A stretch of DNA of 38,642 bases, from positions 1 through 38,642 of the forward strand of contig CALCNO010000019.1 of the NCBI GenBank assembly GCA_937897615.1. The letters are read 5' to 3'. The translations under genes and the position numbers were made by a program. Below, in pieces: positions 1 through 7,894 of the stretch. Every line of letters begins with the position of its first letter. Positions within the stretch are counted from its first letter, which is position 1. This DNA is from an uncultured Anaerolineaceae bacterium. Its GTDB lineage: Bacteria > Chloroflexota > Anaerolineae > Anaerolineales > Anaerolineaceae. The notes beneath the pieces are model-generated. The model saw only the letters and a list, made by a program, of their open reading frames with translations, ran no database searches and was not told the DNA's origin.

Positions 1-2
1 AC

Positions 3-1496
3 TGGCGCCTGGTGCGGGGATGGCTCGGCGGGGTGTCGATTGGCAAGTGGTTAATGATGGCGTTTGCGTCGGCCCTGACTCTGGCGATCTTTTCCATTCA
101 ATCGATATGGGGACAAGTGCATTTTGACCACGGTCTTTATCATCTGCAAATGGTTAAGTGGATTGAAAACTACGCAATTATTCCAGGACTGGGAAACCTC
201 CATCACCGGTTCGCATTTAACAATTCATCATTTCTTTTGGTTGCCCTGATCAATTCCGGACCGTTTTATGGATATGCTTATTACATCACGTCCTCGCTGT
301 TGTGTTTTGTCGTAGCGTTGCGGGCGCTTTATTCCCTGGTGCGGCTTTTTCTGAAGGAAGGACAGGGGCGGCTTGGGGATGTTTTTCAGGCTTTGCTCTT
401 TCCTTGTGTTCTGTACTACATTGCAACTGCTTACTTTACCGGTTACTCGCCGGACGTGGCGGTATTTGCCTTGCAAGCGGCCCTTGCGGGAGAGTTGATT
501 TCAGTATTTTCCACAGTTGATAACGATCCCGGCAGTCTTGTGCGCGTGGGTATCCGCATTGTAATAATCGCTGCTCTTTCTGTAACTGTGAAACTCAGTG
601 CTGTGGTATTTGCTGCAACAAGTGTTCTTGTAGTGTTGTTTCTTTTATTACGAAAGAGAAAAGTTCTTGACCTCAAGGCGCCGTTTGTTCCATTTTCTGC
701 AGGAGCGGTTATCTTGCTGGCAGCGGGGTGGATGTTGCGCTCTGTAATTCTCAGCGGTTATTTGCTCTATCCTTCCTCACTTATTTCCTTCGATGTTCCG
801 TGGAAGATTCCAAAGAGTATGGTGGACCCCATCGCGCCAACAATTCGCCATTGGGCCTTGTATCGAAGCAGTGCAAAACCAGACTTGCCCCTGTTTGAAT
901 GGGCACGTGTTTGGAGCGGGCATATTCCGTTTGAGGTGAAGGCTGGGGCGCTGGCAATAATGGTTTTGATGGTACTGATGGCGTTCCTTAAACTTCGCCA
1001 AAGAAAACGCCCGCTCGAGTGGAAAGGACCAGTTGTCTTGTTTGGAATTGCGGTCGCCGGGCTTCTCTACTGGTTTCTCAGTGCGCCAGACTTCCGTTTT
1101 CTGGGGGCAATTTTCTGGCTGCTGGCGATTGCCCCTTTGTTGATTTTCTACCAGCAATTGCTTAATGGTCTTACCAAACTTTCGCCCAGGTTACTTGCAG
1201 GGCTCATATTGATTGGAATGATCATTTGGCTTCGCCCCCCACTGGTGCTCGAAATGAACAAACAAATGCTAGTAGTTCCTCCATCCGAAAACGCAATTGC
1301 TGCTCAACAAGTATCTGGAGGCGACGCACCTTTTCAAATCACGACCAGTGGCTTAAAGGTGTACACAGCAAATGATCTGAGCAAAGAAGCCTGTTGGGAT
1401 GAGCCACTGCCGTGTACGCGCCTGAATGATTTTGACCACCGCCTGTATTTGTTAAACCCCGGAGATATGCAAGAAGGATTTGCCATACAGGAATAA
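3..1496 (+). CDS. Polytopic membrane protein, LIC_10190/DUF8201-like, 5' end outside window
   Basis: The frame is open to the left edge of the window, so the gene is probably 5'-truncated; the GTG at 12 is only the first start-like codon. The visible ~495 residues contain about ten hydrophobic segments. Near the N-terminus lies a stretch YHLQMVKWIENY followed by VPGLGNLH-type residues (IIPGLGNLHHRF) and FNNSSF. I recognise this as the hallmark of the LIC_10190 family of membrane proteins, which are glycosyltransferase-like polytopic proteins often found with surface polysaccharide genes. In that family the motif lies well inside the protein, which supports the idea that several membrane segments are missing to the left. 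The substrate is unknown. It converges on comEC with a 33-bp gap and no clear terminator. Confidence 0.6.
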   Translation, partial: WRLVRGWLGGVSIGKWLMMAFASALTLAIFSIQSIWGQVHFDHGLYHLQMVKWIENYAIIPGLGNLHHRFAFNNSSFLLVALINSGPFYGYAYYITSSLLCFVVALRALYSLVRLFLKEGQGRLGDVFQALLFPCVLYYIATAYFTGYSPDVAVFALQAALAGELISVFSTVDNDPGSLVRVGIRIVIIAALSVTVKLSAVVFAATSVLVVLFLLLRKRKVLDLKAPFVPFSAGAVILLAAGWMLRSVILSGYLLYPSSLISFDVPWKIPKSMVDPIAPTIRHWALYRSSAKPDLPLFEWARVWSGHIPFEVKAGALAIMVLMVLMAFLKLRQRKRPLEWKGPVVLFGIAVAGLLYWFLSAPDFRFLGAIFWLLAIAPLLIFYQQLLNGLTKLSPRLLAGLILIGMIIWLRPPLVLEMNKQMLVVPPSENAIAAQQVSGGDAPFQITTSGLKVYTANDLSKEACWDEPLPCTRLNDFDHRLYLLNPGDMQEGFAIQE

Positions 1497-1529
1497 GGTG
1501 AACAAGTAGTGCGAACGAAAATGGAAAGA

Positions 1530-3821
1530 TTAATTTTGAATGCCATCCAGGGCGACATGGGTTGTGGCTCCTTCAGCGGGGATTAGGGCACCACTATAGG
1601 GTGATGCGTCCACGCTGTTCCACACGAGCGTGCCGGGCTGCAATTCTGCCCACAGGCGCGGCGGAATGTAAGCCACATCCTCCGGGGTCAGCACAAGCAC
1701 ATCTGGCGCCTGCAGCAACTCGGGGTGGGCTTGTTTCAACAATGCGTAATCCACACCACCCGGGATCAGAATCGTATTCTCGCCATATTGCAGAGCATAA
1801 GCCGATTTTCCGCTTTCCTCGCCGATCACAATAAGGGTGAGGCCGGGTTCGATCTCTAGCGGTGCCGCATCATTAATAATGCTCAAGGCAGTATCTTCCG
1901 GCACCTGAAAAGGATAAGCGTCTGCCGAAGGGCGCAGAATGGCTGCGGTAGCAATCACGCTGCGCACTGGCAGCATTTCATTCAGGTCGGCAAGGTCGGT
2001 TTCGTTCAGGGGATGGGTGAGTACAAGAGCATCCAGACGGTACTGCCAGGGAGAAAGGAGCGGCGTAAGCGCGCTGCTGCTCTCACCGGGTTCTCCATCA
2101 AGGTCGAGAAGAAAATTATTCCCGCCGGGGGTTACGATGAAAAGGGTCGAAGTTTCGCCGGTCTTCATTACGTGAAGGTGCAGTTTACCGTCCGGGCGGT
2201 GAGCGTAGAGCGACCAGGCAGAAAAGCTCCCGGCAGCCAGCAGCAGGAGCAACCAAATGGTAAGATGGCTGCCAAATTGTTTCTTGAAAAAATTACGCGC
2301 AAGAAACACCAGCAGGATCAGGAGAAACGCCAGTAATATCCAGAAAGCGGCGGTTGGATGGATCGTCAAGGCAGCTCCTATTATTTTTGCGAAAGACGTA
2401 ACAACAAAATTGGTGTAAGCCAAAAGCGGCCAGGTGAACATGGCACAAACTTTGCCAAAAAGTGGGGATACCGCACCGACAGCCAGAGTAACCATCCCGG
2501 CTTCCAGAATTGCCGGCTGCACCGGCAGGATGAGCGGGTTGGCAAGCAGTGACACTACTGAGATGCGTTTGAATTGCAGCGCGATCACTGGCAGCGTGGT
2601 CAGTTGCGCCGCCAGGGTAACCAGCAGGTACTCACTCAGCGGCGAAGAGAAGCGTGCGGCTTTTTCTTCCCCGAACCATCTTGCCATCAGCGAGGTAAAG
2701 CTGCTCTGTAGCGGCTGCCCAAAGACCACCAGGCCAAACACCGCCATGAATGAGAGTTGAAAACTCACATCCCAGGGCAGCAGAGGGTTGAACAGGCACA
2801 GCAGCGCGGCAGTGAGCACGAGGGCGTGCAAGCCAGCCTGGCGCCGCCCGAACAAATGGGCAATGGCGGCTGTGGAGGCCATAAGGGCTGCGCGTACCAC
2901 CGCGGCTGAGCCATCCACAAAAAGCGTATAGACTACGATTGCCAGAATTGCAGCCAGCACTCCCCAGAAACGCCGCAGCAGGCGGGAAAAGGTGCGGATC
3001 AGCAGGGTAGCCAGTAGGGTCATGTTGAACCCGGATATGGCAATGATATGCGAGGTGCCGGTATCCTGATAAGCCTGCTTCAGAGAGGCTGGCAGGTCGT
3101 TTTCCATCCCCAGCAGAATTCCCTCCAGTAGCCCGGATTCCGGCTGTGGGATTAACTGCAGGATCACTTTGCGGGCGCTTTCTCGAACGGAAACCAGCCA
3201 GCGGCGAAAACCACTGCCAGGCGCCTCACCCACTTTCTGCACATCAATGGGGTAGTAGATGACGGTGTGGATTCCCTGGCGCGCGAGATATTCTTTGTAC
3301 GAAAAATCCGGGAACTCTGCCGGTGTGACCGGTTTGCCGATGAAAAGCAGGCGGTCGCCATACTGCCATTGCTGCCAGCGCGGCATGGTCACCAGAGCTT
3401 TGCCTTTGATCGTCTGCGTTGAGAGGGCGTAATCCGGCTCGTTTGGGTTGGTAAGCTCAGAAAAACTGATCTCATAGCGAACCTGATCGCTGCGCACATC
3501 CGGGGGCGCGGTAACACTGCCAACAAGGGTGAACTCCCCCTGGTCGTTGTACCAGGCCAGGTCGGCGCTGGTTGGTGGCGGGGTGCTCATCAGGTAGCGA
3601 CCGGCGCCCAGTACGACAAACACGAATACTACCCCGGCAGGGATAGGCACCCAGTTGCGTAAGCGTTGCCAAAAAGCAAAGCGGGCGCGCAGGAGGTGCT
3701 CAAATAGAGCGAGGAGGATAAAAAGACCTGCGGCGGCTGCCCAGGCTACCCACGGTAGGGAGGTGTATTTTCCAAGAAGGATACCGGCGAGGTAAGCGAG
3801 CGAGAGCCACAGCAGAGGCAA
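1530..3821 (-). CDS. comEC: ComEC/Rec2-family DNA uptake channel protein with degenerate metallo-beta-lactamase domain
   Basis: 763 residues with the full ComEC layout: N-terminal hydrophobic helices and a DUF4131-like OB region (about 1-200), the Competence transmembrane domain (about 225-510, with SHIIAISGFNMTLL near 257-270), and a C-terminal metallo-beta-lactamase-like domain (about 545-763). Family members carry transforming single-stranded DNA across the inner membrane. The start is TTG at 3819-3821, preceded by AGGTGA and lying 3 nt after the stop of the upstream methyltransferase gene, so translation is probably coupled. The C-terminal domain is unusual: the expected DVGQGDS is replaced by VMKTGETS (551-558) and the expected THPHADH metal ligands by THPLNETDL (602-610), so nuclease activity is unlikely. 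No other competence gene is in the window. Confidence 0.9.
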   Translation of the reverse strand: MPLLWLSLAYLAGILLGKYTSLPWVAWAAAAGLFILLALFEHLLRARFAFWQRLRNWVPIPAGVVFVFVVLGAGRYLMSTPPPTSADLAWYNDQGEFTLVGSVTAPPDVRSDQVRYEISFSELTNPNEPDYALSTQTIKGKALVTMPRWQQWQYGDRLLFIGKPVTPAEFPDFSYKEYLARQGIHTVIYYPIDVQKVGEAPGSGFRRWLVSVRESARKVILQLIPQPESGLLEGILLGMENDLPASLKQAYQDTGTSHIIAISGFNMTLLATLLIRTFSRLLRRFWGVLAAILAIVVYTLFVDGSAAVVRAALMASTAAIAHLFGRRQAGLHALVLTAALLCLFNPLLPWDVSFQLSFMAVFGLVVFGQPLQSSFTSLMARWFGEEKAARFSSPLSEYLLVTLAAQLTTLPVIALQFKRISVVSLLANPLILPVQPAILEAGMVTLAVGAVSPLFGKVCAMFTWPLLAYTNFVVTSFAKIIGAALTIHPTAAFWILLAFLLILLVFLARNFFKKQFGSHLTIWLLLLLAAGSFSAWSLYAHRPDGKLHLHVMKTGETSTLFIVTPGGNNFLLDLDGEPGESSSALTPLLSPWQYRLDALVLTHPLNETDLADLNEMLPVRSVIATAAILRPSADAYPFQVPEDTALSIINDAAPLEIEPGLTLIVIGEESGKSAYALQYGENTILIPGGVDYALLKQAHPELLQAPDVLVLTPEDVAYIPPRLWAELQPGTLVWNSVDASPYSGALIPAEGATTHVALDGIQN

Positions 3822-3824
3822 AGA

Positions 3825-4427
3825 TCACCTGCACTTGAAAGGATTGGGGATTAACCAGGGAGTGTGGCGGCGGTACTCGGCGTATTCCTGCCCGAACTGA
3901 GCAAACAGGCGGCGCTCCTCTAGCAATGAGCCAATCAGCGTGTAAAGCGTGACGCCGAGCGCCAACGCCAGCAAGTTCCAGCTCATATATGGCAGCAGCC
4001 AGAGCATGATCAACGCAAATAAATAGAGCGGGTGGCGCGTGTAGCGGTAAAGGCCGTTTGTTCTTAGATGTTCCTCGGTGGATGGAGTGCCCAGTAAAGT
4101 CGCCAGTCCGCTGAAGTGCAGCAGGCTGGTTTGAAAGAGTGCGATCATAAAACCAATAGCGGCTAGTGCTTGAAGGAAGAGCATCACGTACAGCCACGGT
4201 GCCGGCGCGCGGTACAGCGTTTTATCGGGGAACAGAAAATAAGTAGAAAAGTACGCCAGGCTGGAAATGCCGGCAAAGACCACGTAACCCAGGCGGTAAT
4301 ATTTTTTCGCCCATTCACCCAAAGTATGCGCAGCCCAGCTTTTGACCCGCGAGGAAGCCAGCGTGGAATGGAGTACTCCAAAAATAGCCCCTATACCCAG
4401 AATCCACCAGAAACCGGTTTGCATCAT
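3825..4427 (-). CDS. Isoprenylcysteine carboxyl methyltransferase/NnrU-like integral membrane methyltransferase
   Basis: 200 residues with about five hydrophobic segments. The C-terminal half carries the pattern of the ICMT/phospholipid methyltransferase superfamily: NGLYRYTRHPLYLF (about residues 124-137), then EERRLFAQFGQEYAEYRRHTPW near the C-terminus, where RHP and the late E..Y line the S-adenosylmethionine pocket in known members. The substrate cannot be read from the sequence; lipids, isoprenoid thiols and quinone-like compounds are all methylated by relatives. The start ATG has GAGG six bases upstream. It lies between the MBOAT remnant (27-bp gap) and comEC (3-bp gap), and is probably co-transcribed with both. 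Confidence 0.75.
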   Translation of the reverse strand: MMQTGFWWILGIGAIFGVLHSTLASSRVKSWAAHTLGEWAKKYYRLGYVVFAGISSLAYFSTYFLFPDKTLYRAPAPWLYVMLFLQALAAIGFMIALFQTSLLHFSGLATLLGTPSTEEHLRTNGLYRYTRHPLYLFALIMLWLLPYMSWNLLALALGVTLYTLIGSLLEERRLFAQFGQEYAEYRRHTPWLIPNPFKCR

Positions 4428-4454
4428 CGTTGCCTCACTTTTACAAGTATAGGA

Positions 4455-4775
4455 TTAAAACGCCTGGTAAACAAATGGCGCGGTGTTCTCAACAAAAAGC
4501 GAGGAAAGCACACTGATCAACAGCGCCACTTCCAGTAATACCTGAAGCCAGCGTGGCAGATCCCATAATTCCTTCTCACCGGAGCGGGCACGCAGCAGCA
4601 GGTCAAAGCCTAGCGCCAGCGCCAGCAGCAGCATCAGGATGGGGTTGGGCAGGTTAAGCGGACTCCAGGAGAGCCAATCGGCGTTACCGGTGATATAACG
4701 CTTGAAAAGGAAGAAATCCGGGCGCTGCCAGGCGAACATTCCCTGCAGGTAAGCCCAGGCGGTGGGTAAATCCAT
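4455..4775 (-). CDS. 3' remnant of an MBOAT-family O-acyltransferase
   Basis: 106 codons from the ATG at 4775, but the homologous frame extends upstream to about 4830, reading GLGIAITFALTLLAWLPFH before that ATG. The pattern (TF..TLLAW..F......AW.YLQGMF, then a hydrophobic helix and an ending PFVYQAF) is that of the last ~130 residues of MBOAT (AlgI/DltB-type) acyltransferases, which usually have about 400-480 residues. The catalytic His and the other membrane helices are absent because plsC ends at 4867, immediately upstream. The frame hits a stop within the plsC 3' end. I infer a decayed gene whose 5' part was deleted; a genuine small membrane protein cannot be excluded. Confidence 0.5.
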   Translation of the reverse strand: MDLPTAWAYLQGMFAWQRPDFFLFKRYITGNADWLSWSPLNLPNPILMLLLALALGFDLLLRARSGEKELWDLPRWLQVLLEVALLISVLSSLFVENTAPFVYQAF

Positions 4776-4866
4776 GTGGAAGGGCAGCCATGCCAGCAGG
4801 GTGAGGGCAAAGGTGATCGCAATTCCCAGCCCATTGCGCCTGCGTATCCCCGGGCATTGTTTCCTG

Positions 4867-5580
4867 CTATTTGGACTTTTTCGCAGATTGTGCGGCTTGC
4901 AACTCTTTCAAGCGTGGGTGGTTGGTGTAAAAACCGTGATACTTTTCCGGCATCATCAGGGCAATGCGGCACATGATCTCGGTGGTCAGTTTGTCCAACT
5001 GCCCGCTGCGATCGCCGCGGTCAATGACCAGCGCGGGAATGGCGGGGCCGTACTCAACGCGAATGTACGGGCGTTTGAAGTGCAGCAACTTCCCCACAGA
5101 ATCCTCGGTGCCGGTGATGGCTACCGGGACGATGGGTACGCCGGCGCGAATGGCCAGCATGGCCGTCCCTGGTTTTCCCTCCAGCATGGTGGCGGTAACA
5201 CTGCGTGTGCCCTCAGGGGCAATACCAACAGCTTTGCCGGCCTTGAGGGCTTCCACCGCTTTGCGGAAGGCACCAAAATCTGCCGTGTCGCGGTCCAGCC
5301 AGATGCCGTTTGCAGTGACGATGAACCAGCGGATGAAAGGGTGTTTGAGATACTTGGTGGTCACCAGGGCGGTCATATCCGGGCGGTTGGGTGTGATAAA
5401 GAGCGCCGGGATATCCATGCGGCTCATGTGATTGGTGGCAAGCAGCACGCCGCCGGAAAGGGGAATGTTTTGTTCTCCTTTGAATTCGATGCGGGTCAAG
5501 CGGCGCATAAGATAGCTGATTAGCCGGCGAAACTTATGGGCTCTTTCTTCCTTTTGAATTTCAGTTAATTCCCGTTTCAT
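4867..5580 (-). CDS. plsC: 1-acyl-sn-glycerol-3-phosphate acyltransferase family protein
   Basis: 237 residues, the usual PlsC length. Block I is NHMSRMD at residues 50-56, carrying the catalytic His and Asp of the HX4D motif. Block II-like residues follow (ANGIWLDRD, 90-98). Block III is PEGTRS (122-127), and block IV-like residues follow in GVPIVPVAITG. The family transfers an acyl chain to lysophosphatidic acid to make phosphatidic acid at the cytoplasmic membrane face. The ATG is preceded by GGAAGGTGG. It is the first gene of the plsC-MBOAT remnant-methyltransferase-comEC run, and its stop codon lies just upstream of the remnant. Confidence 0.9.
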   Translation of the reverse strand: MKRELTEIQKEERAHKFRRLISYLMRRLTRIEFKGEQNIPLSGGVLLATNHMSRMDIPALFITPNRPDMTALVTTKYLKHPFIRWFIVTANGIWLDRDTADFGAFRKAVEALKAGKAVGIAPEGTRSVTATMLEGKPGTAMLAIRAGVPIVPVAITGTEDSVGKLLHFKRPYIRVEYGPAIPALVIDRGDRSGQLDKLTTEIMCRIALMMPEKYHGFYTNHPRLKELQAAQSAKKSK

Positions 5581-5686
5581 TGACCACCTTCCCCTGAAGG
5601 ATACGTTTTTAATCTTAAATCCACAATGCCAGGGTTTGCAACCCGTCCTCTGCTCAAATCACAAAGCAAAGGCTACAACACCATTC

Positions 5687-6577
5687 TTAGAATAAGGATT
5701 CATGCGGGTGGCGCTCATCAACAACGGAAAGCCAGTAGGAGGCAGCCCCTCCCACAAGGAACAGGGCGGCGCATACGGCAATAGTCCAGCCGCTGACACC
5801 CGACGGGATAATGGCGGCTGTTGAACCCACCACAATACCCAGGATGAAGTGATACATAAAAGCGTAAAAGCGCTTGAAGAGCCAGTTGATCAGCTTGGCG
5901 AGTAAAGCCACCACCAGAACTACTCCGATGATAAGCGGGATGATCACCATGAAATCCAGCGATTTGATGCCGCTGGCCATTGGCTGATACAGGCCCATGT
6001 AGATAAGGAAGTTGGAGGGGCTCATACCGGGGACGACGAGACCCAGGCCGGTGAGCGCGCCGCTCATCACCCACACCAGAAAGTTAGGCGCCACAGTAAC
6101 ACTGCGGATGGTCTCCAGCCAGTTCATGAGGAAGTAAGTGCCCACTGCCATGATCGCCAGCAGCACCCAGTGGCCTGCCTTGCGTCCCTCTTTGCCGGAG
6201 GTCTTAAGAAGGGATGGAAAAGTGCCCGCAATAAAACCGATGAAGAGCCAGGTGAACTGGCTAGCAAAGTGCGTAAAGGCATAGTCCACCACAGCCGAGA
6301 ACCCAACAATCCCGAGTATCCCGCCAATGCCGACTGGCAGGAAAAAGCGCAGGTTGACCAGGAACTTGTGGCGGATGTTGGCCAGGAAGCGCAAAAGCGG
6401 CTCGTAAATGCCAAAGACGACCATCAAAACGCCGCCGGAAAGGCCGGGGGTGATGGCGCCAATGCCGATCAAAATACCTTTGATAAGGCGGATGAAGAAA
6501 TCCAGCACGCCCCCGGATTTTGGAGTCGGTTTTAGCTCCTGGCTTGCGGCGTTGTTTTGATTCTCAGTTGTATCCAT
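5687..6577 (-). CDS. DUF368 polytopic membrane protein (PopT-like polyprenyl-phosphate transporter family)
   Basis: About 296 residues with eight or so hydrophobic segments and a family-typical N-terminal repeat unit (KGILIGIGAITPGLSGGVL) echoed later by LTGLGLVVPGMSPSNFL. Such G-x-x-x-P-G-x-S repeats are characteristic of DUF368. Members in other bacteria (PopT) have been implicated in returning undecaprenyl phosphate across the cytoplasmic membrane; that role is transferred here by family only. I prefer the start at 6577 (MDTTENQ) over the upstream ATG at 6625. The longer form adds 16 residues and has no clear ribosome-binding site, whereas 6577 has a weak GAG element. It is the last gene of the pdxS-led run. 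Confidence 0.82.
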   Translation of the reverse strand: MDTTENQNNAASQELKPTPKSGGVLDFFIRLIKGILIGIGAITPGLSGGVLMVVFGIYEPLLRFLANIRHKFLVNLRFFLPVGIGGILGIVGFSAVVDYAFTHFASQFTWLFIGFIAGTFPSLLKTSGKEGRKAGHWVLLAIMAVGTYFLMNWLETIRSVTVAPNFLVWVMSGALTGLGLVVPGMSPSNFLIYMGLYQPMASGIKSLDFMVIIPLIIGVVLVVALLAKLINWLFKRFYAFMYHFILGIVVGSTAAIIPSGVSGWTIAVCAALFLVGGAASYWLSVVDERHPHESLF

Positions 6578-6646
6578 ATTTTGTCTCGATTCCAATGTTT
6601 TGAGTAATTTGTGGCAAAAATACATTGTTTGCCACGAGAAGAATGA

Positions 6647-7894
6647 TTATAAATGATTCCAGCTGTCAATGACCTGCTCAAGAGGCGGCGGCAACTGCGG
6701 AGGGAGCGCGGCGGTGTCTGTAAGCTTGAGATGCCGGTTCATGAGGACAATCAACGCAAGGAAGAGCAGCACCAATCCACCCATGATCCAGGGAGCGATT
6801 GGGGCCAGACTGGCAAAGAATGCTGGCGAGCTTTCTCCTGCAAGGGCGCCAATGCCCGTGCTGACTGCCAGAAAATTCCACATGCCGTGCATGAGCACAT
6901 TCAACAGATAAACACCCCCTGCGCGCAAGGCTTTGCCATCGTGCCAGGAACTGGTCAATGCCCAGCCGAAAAGGCCGGCAGTGGTAATGTGCAGCAGGCC
7001 AGTACCAGACCGTGCTACTACCAGCGCCATTGAAGAAGTCCCGGATGAGGCCAATGCCGTAAGGCTTTCTACCACAGCAAAGGCGGCACCGCACAACAGC
7101 CCGGCAATAAAACCTTCGCGCGGCGACCAGTGCTTCTTAACGAAGAACCATAACGCCAGGGGCTTTAATAATTCCTCGATAAGGGGCACCGCCACGGCGA
7201 TGGCTACCATAGCAGCGGCGATCACGCCGGGATTTTGCATCAGCGGCTGCAACTGATCCAGGATCAGAGGAAATGATTCAGGATTGACGTACATCAGATT
7301 TTGCGCCTGGTTTGCCAGCGCGGCGTAACGCGGATCCTGCAAGAGCCAGGCGATGAGCAGTGCAGCCCCAATGAGCAGCCCAATGACCTCCACCAGGATA
7401 CTAACAGGCATGGACACAAATACCGAAAAATTGAGCAGTCCCCACTTTCGCTGGCGGGAGAAACGCAGTAGCCCCAGGTTGCCCAGTTCAATGAACCACC
7501 AGGCGGGCACAGCAACAAAGAGCAGGTTGAAGCACGCCCATAGGGCGGCTGGAATCTGCTCAAATGCCGGGCGGGTCGCCAGCCAGCCAAGCGGAATGAG
7601 GCTAATCATTAGCAGGGATGCGATGAGGAAAGTTGGCGCGGTTTGCGTTTTTTCTTCCCGGTGCGAAAGGCGGCGGATGGCAAAAACAATAGAGGGAACG
7701 GTGAGGGCAGCCAGCATCAAGCTTATCCAGGCGGTGTAGCGGACGGTTCTGACCATGCTGCCGTCCATCTGCTGGCTGGCGGCTGCCAGGAGCGCCAGGC
7801 CCAGGGTGCTCAATAATGCCAGTCCCAGGCTTAAAATTCCCAGCACCAGTTGCAGAATGCTGGGGGCGTTGCTGGTGCGCGCAGGGGCTTCCAC
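6647..7894 (-). CDS. PrsW-family intramembrane metalloprotease
   Basis: 415 residues with about ten hydrophobic segments. The PrsW-type catalytic pattern is present: EELLK at residues 240-244, AVVES with Glu276, HITTAGLFGWA with His302, and LMHGMWN with His336. These correspond to the EExxK, Glu and two His motifs that bind zinc within the membrane. Family members such as B. subtilis PrsW cleave an anti-sigma factor; no anti-sigma gene is in the window, so the substrate is unknown. The start is GTG at 7892-7894, directly abutting the stop of the preceding gene (TAAGTG) with GAGGAAAA upstream, implying coupled translation with the J-DsbA-cyclophilin fusion. Confidence 0.82.
   Translation of the reverse strand: MEAPARTSNAPSILQLVLGILSLGLALLSTLGLALLAAASQQMDGSMVRTVRYTAWISLMLAALTVPSIVFAIRRLSHREEKTQTAPTFLIASLLMISLIPLGWLATRPAFEQIPAALWACFNLLFVAVPAWWFIELGNLGLLRFSRQRKWGLLNFSVFVSMPVSILVEVIGLLIGAALLIAWLLQDPRYAALANQAQNLMYVNPESFPLILDQLQPLMQNPGVIAAAMVAIAVAVPLIEELLKPLALWFFVKKHWSPREGFIAGLLCGAAFAVVESLTALASSGTSSMALVVARSGTGLLHITTAGLFGWALTSSWHDGKALRAGGVYLLNVLMHGMWNFLAVSTGIGALAGESSPAFFASLAPIAPWIMGGLVLLFLALIVLMNRHLKLTDTAALPPQLPPPLEQVIDSWNHL

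Noticed and set aside
4762..5523. 253-codon plus-strand frame antisense to plsC
   Set aside because: Complement of a convincing PlsC gene; no plausible start signals or domains.
6646..6669. Perfect TTGACA and TATAAT on the minus strand before the DUF368 gene
   Set aside because: The hexamers are only 12 bp apart, too close for a sigma-70 promoter, and lie across the end of prsW.
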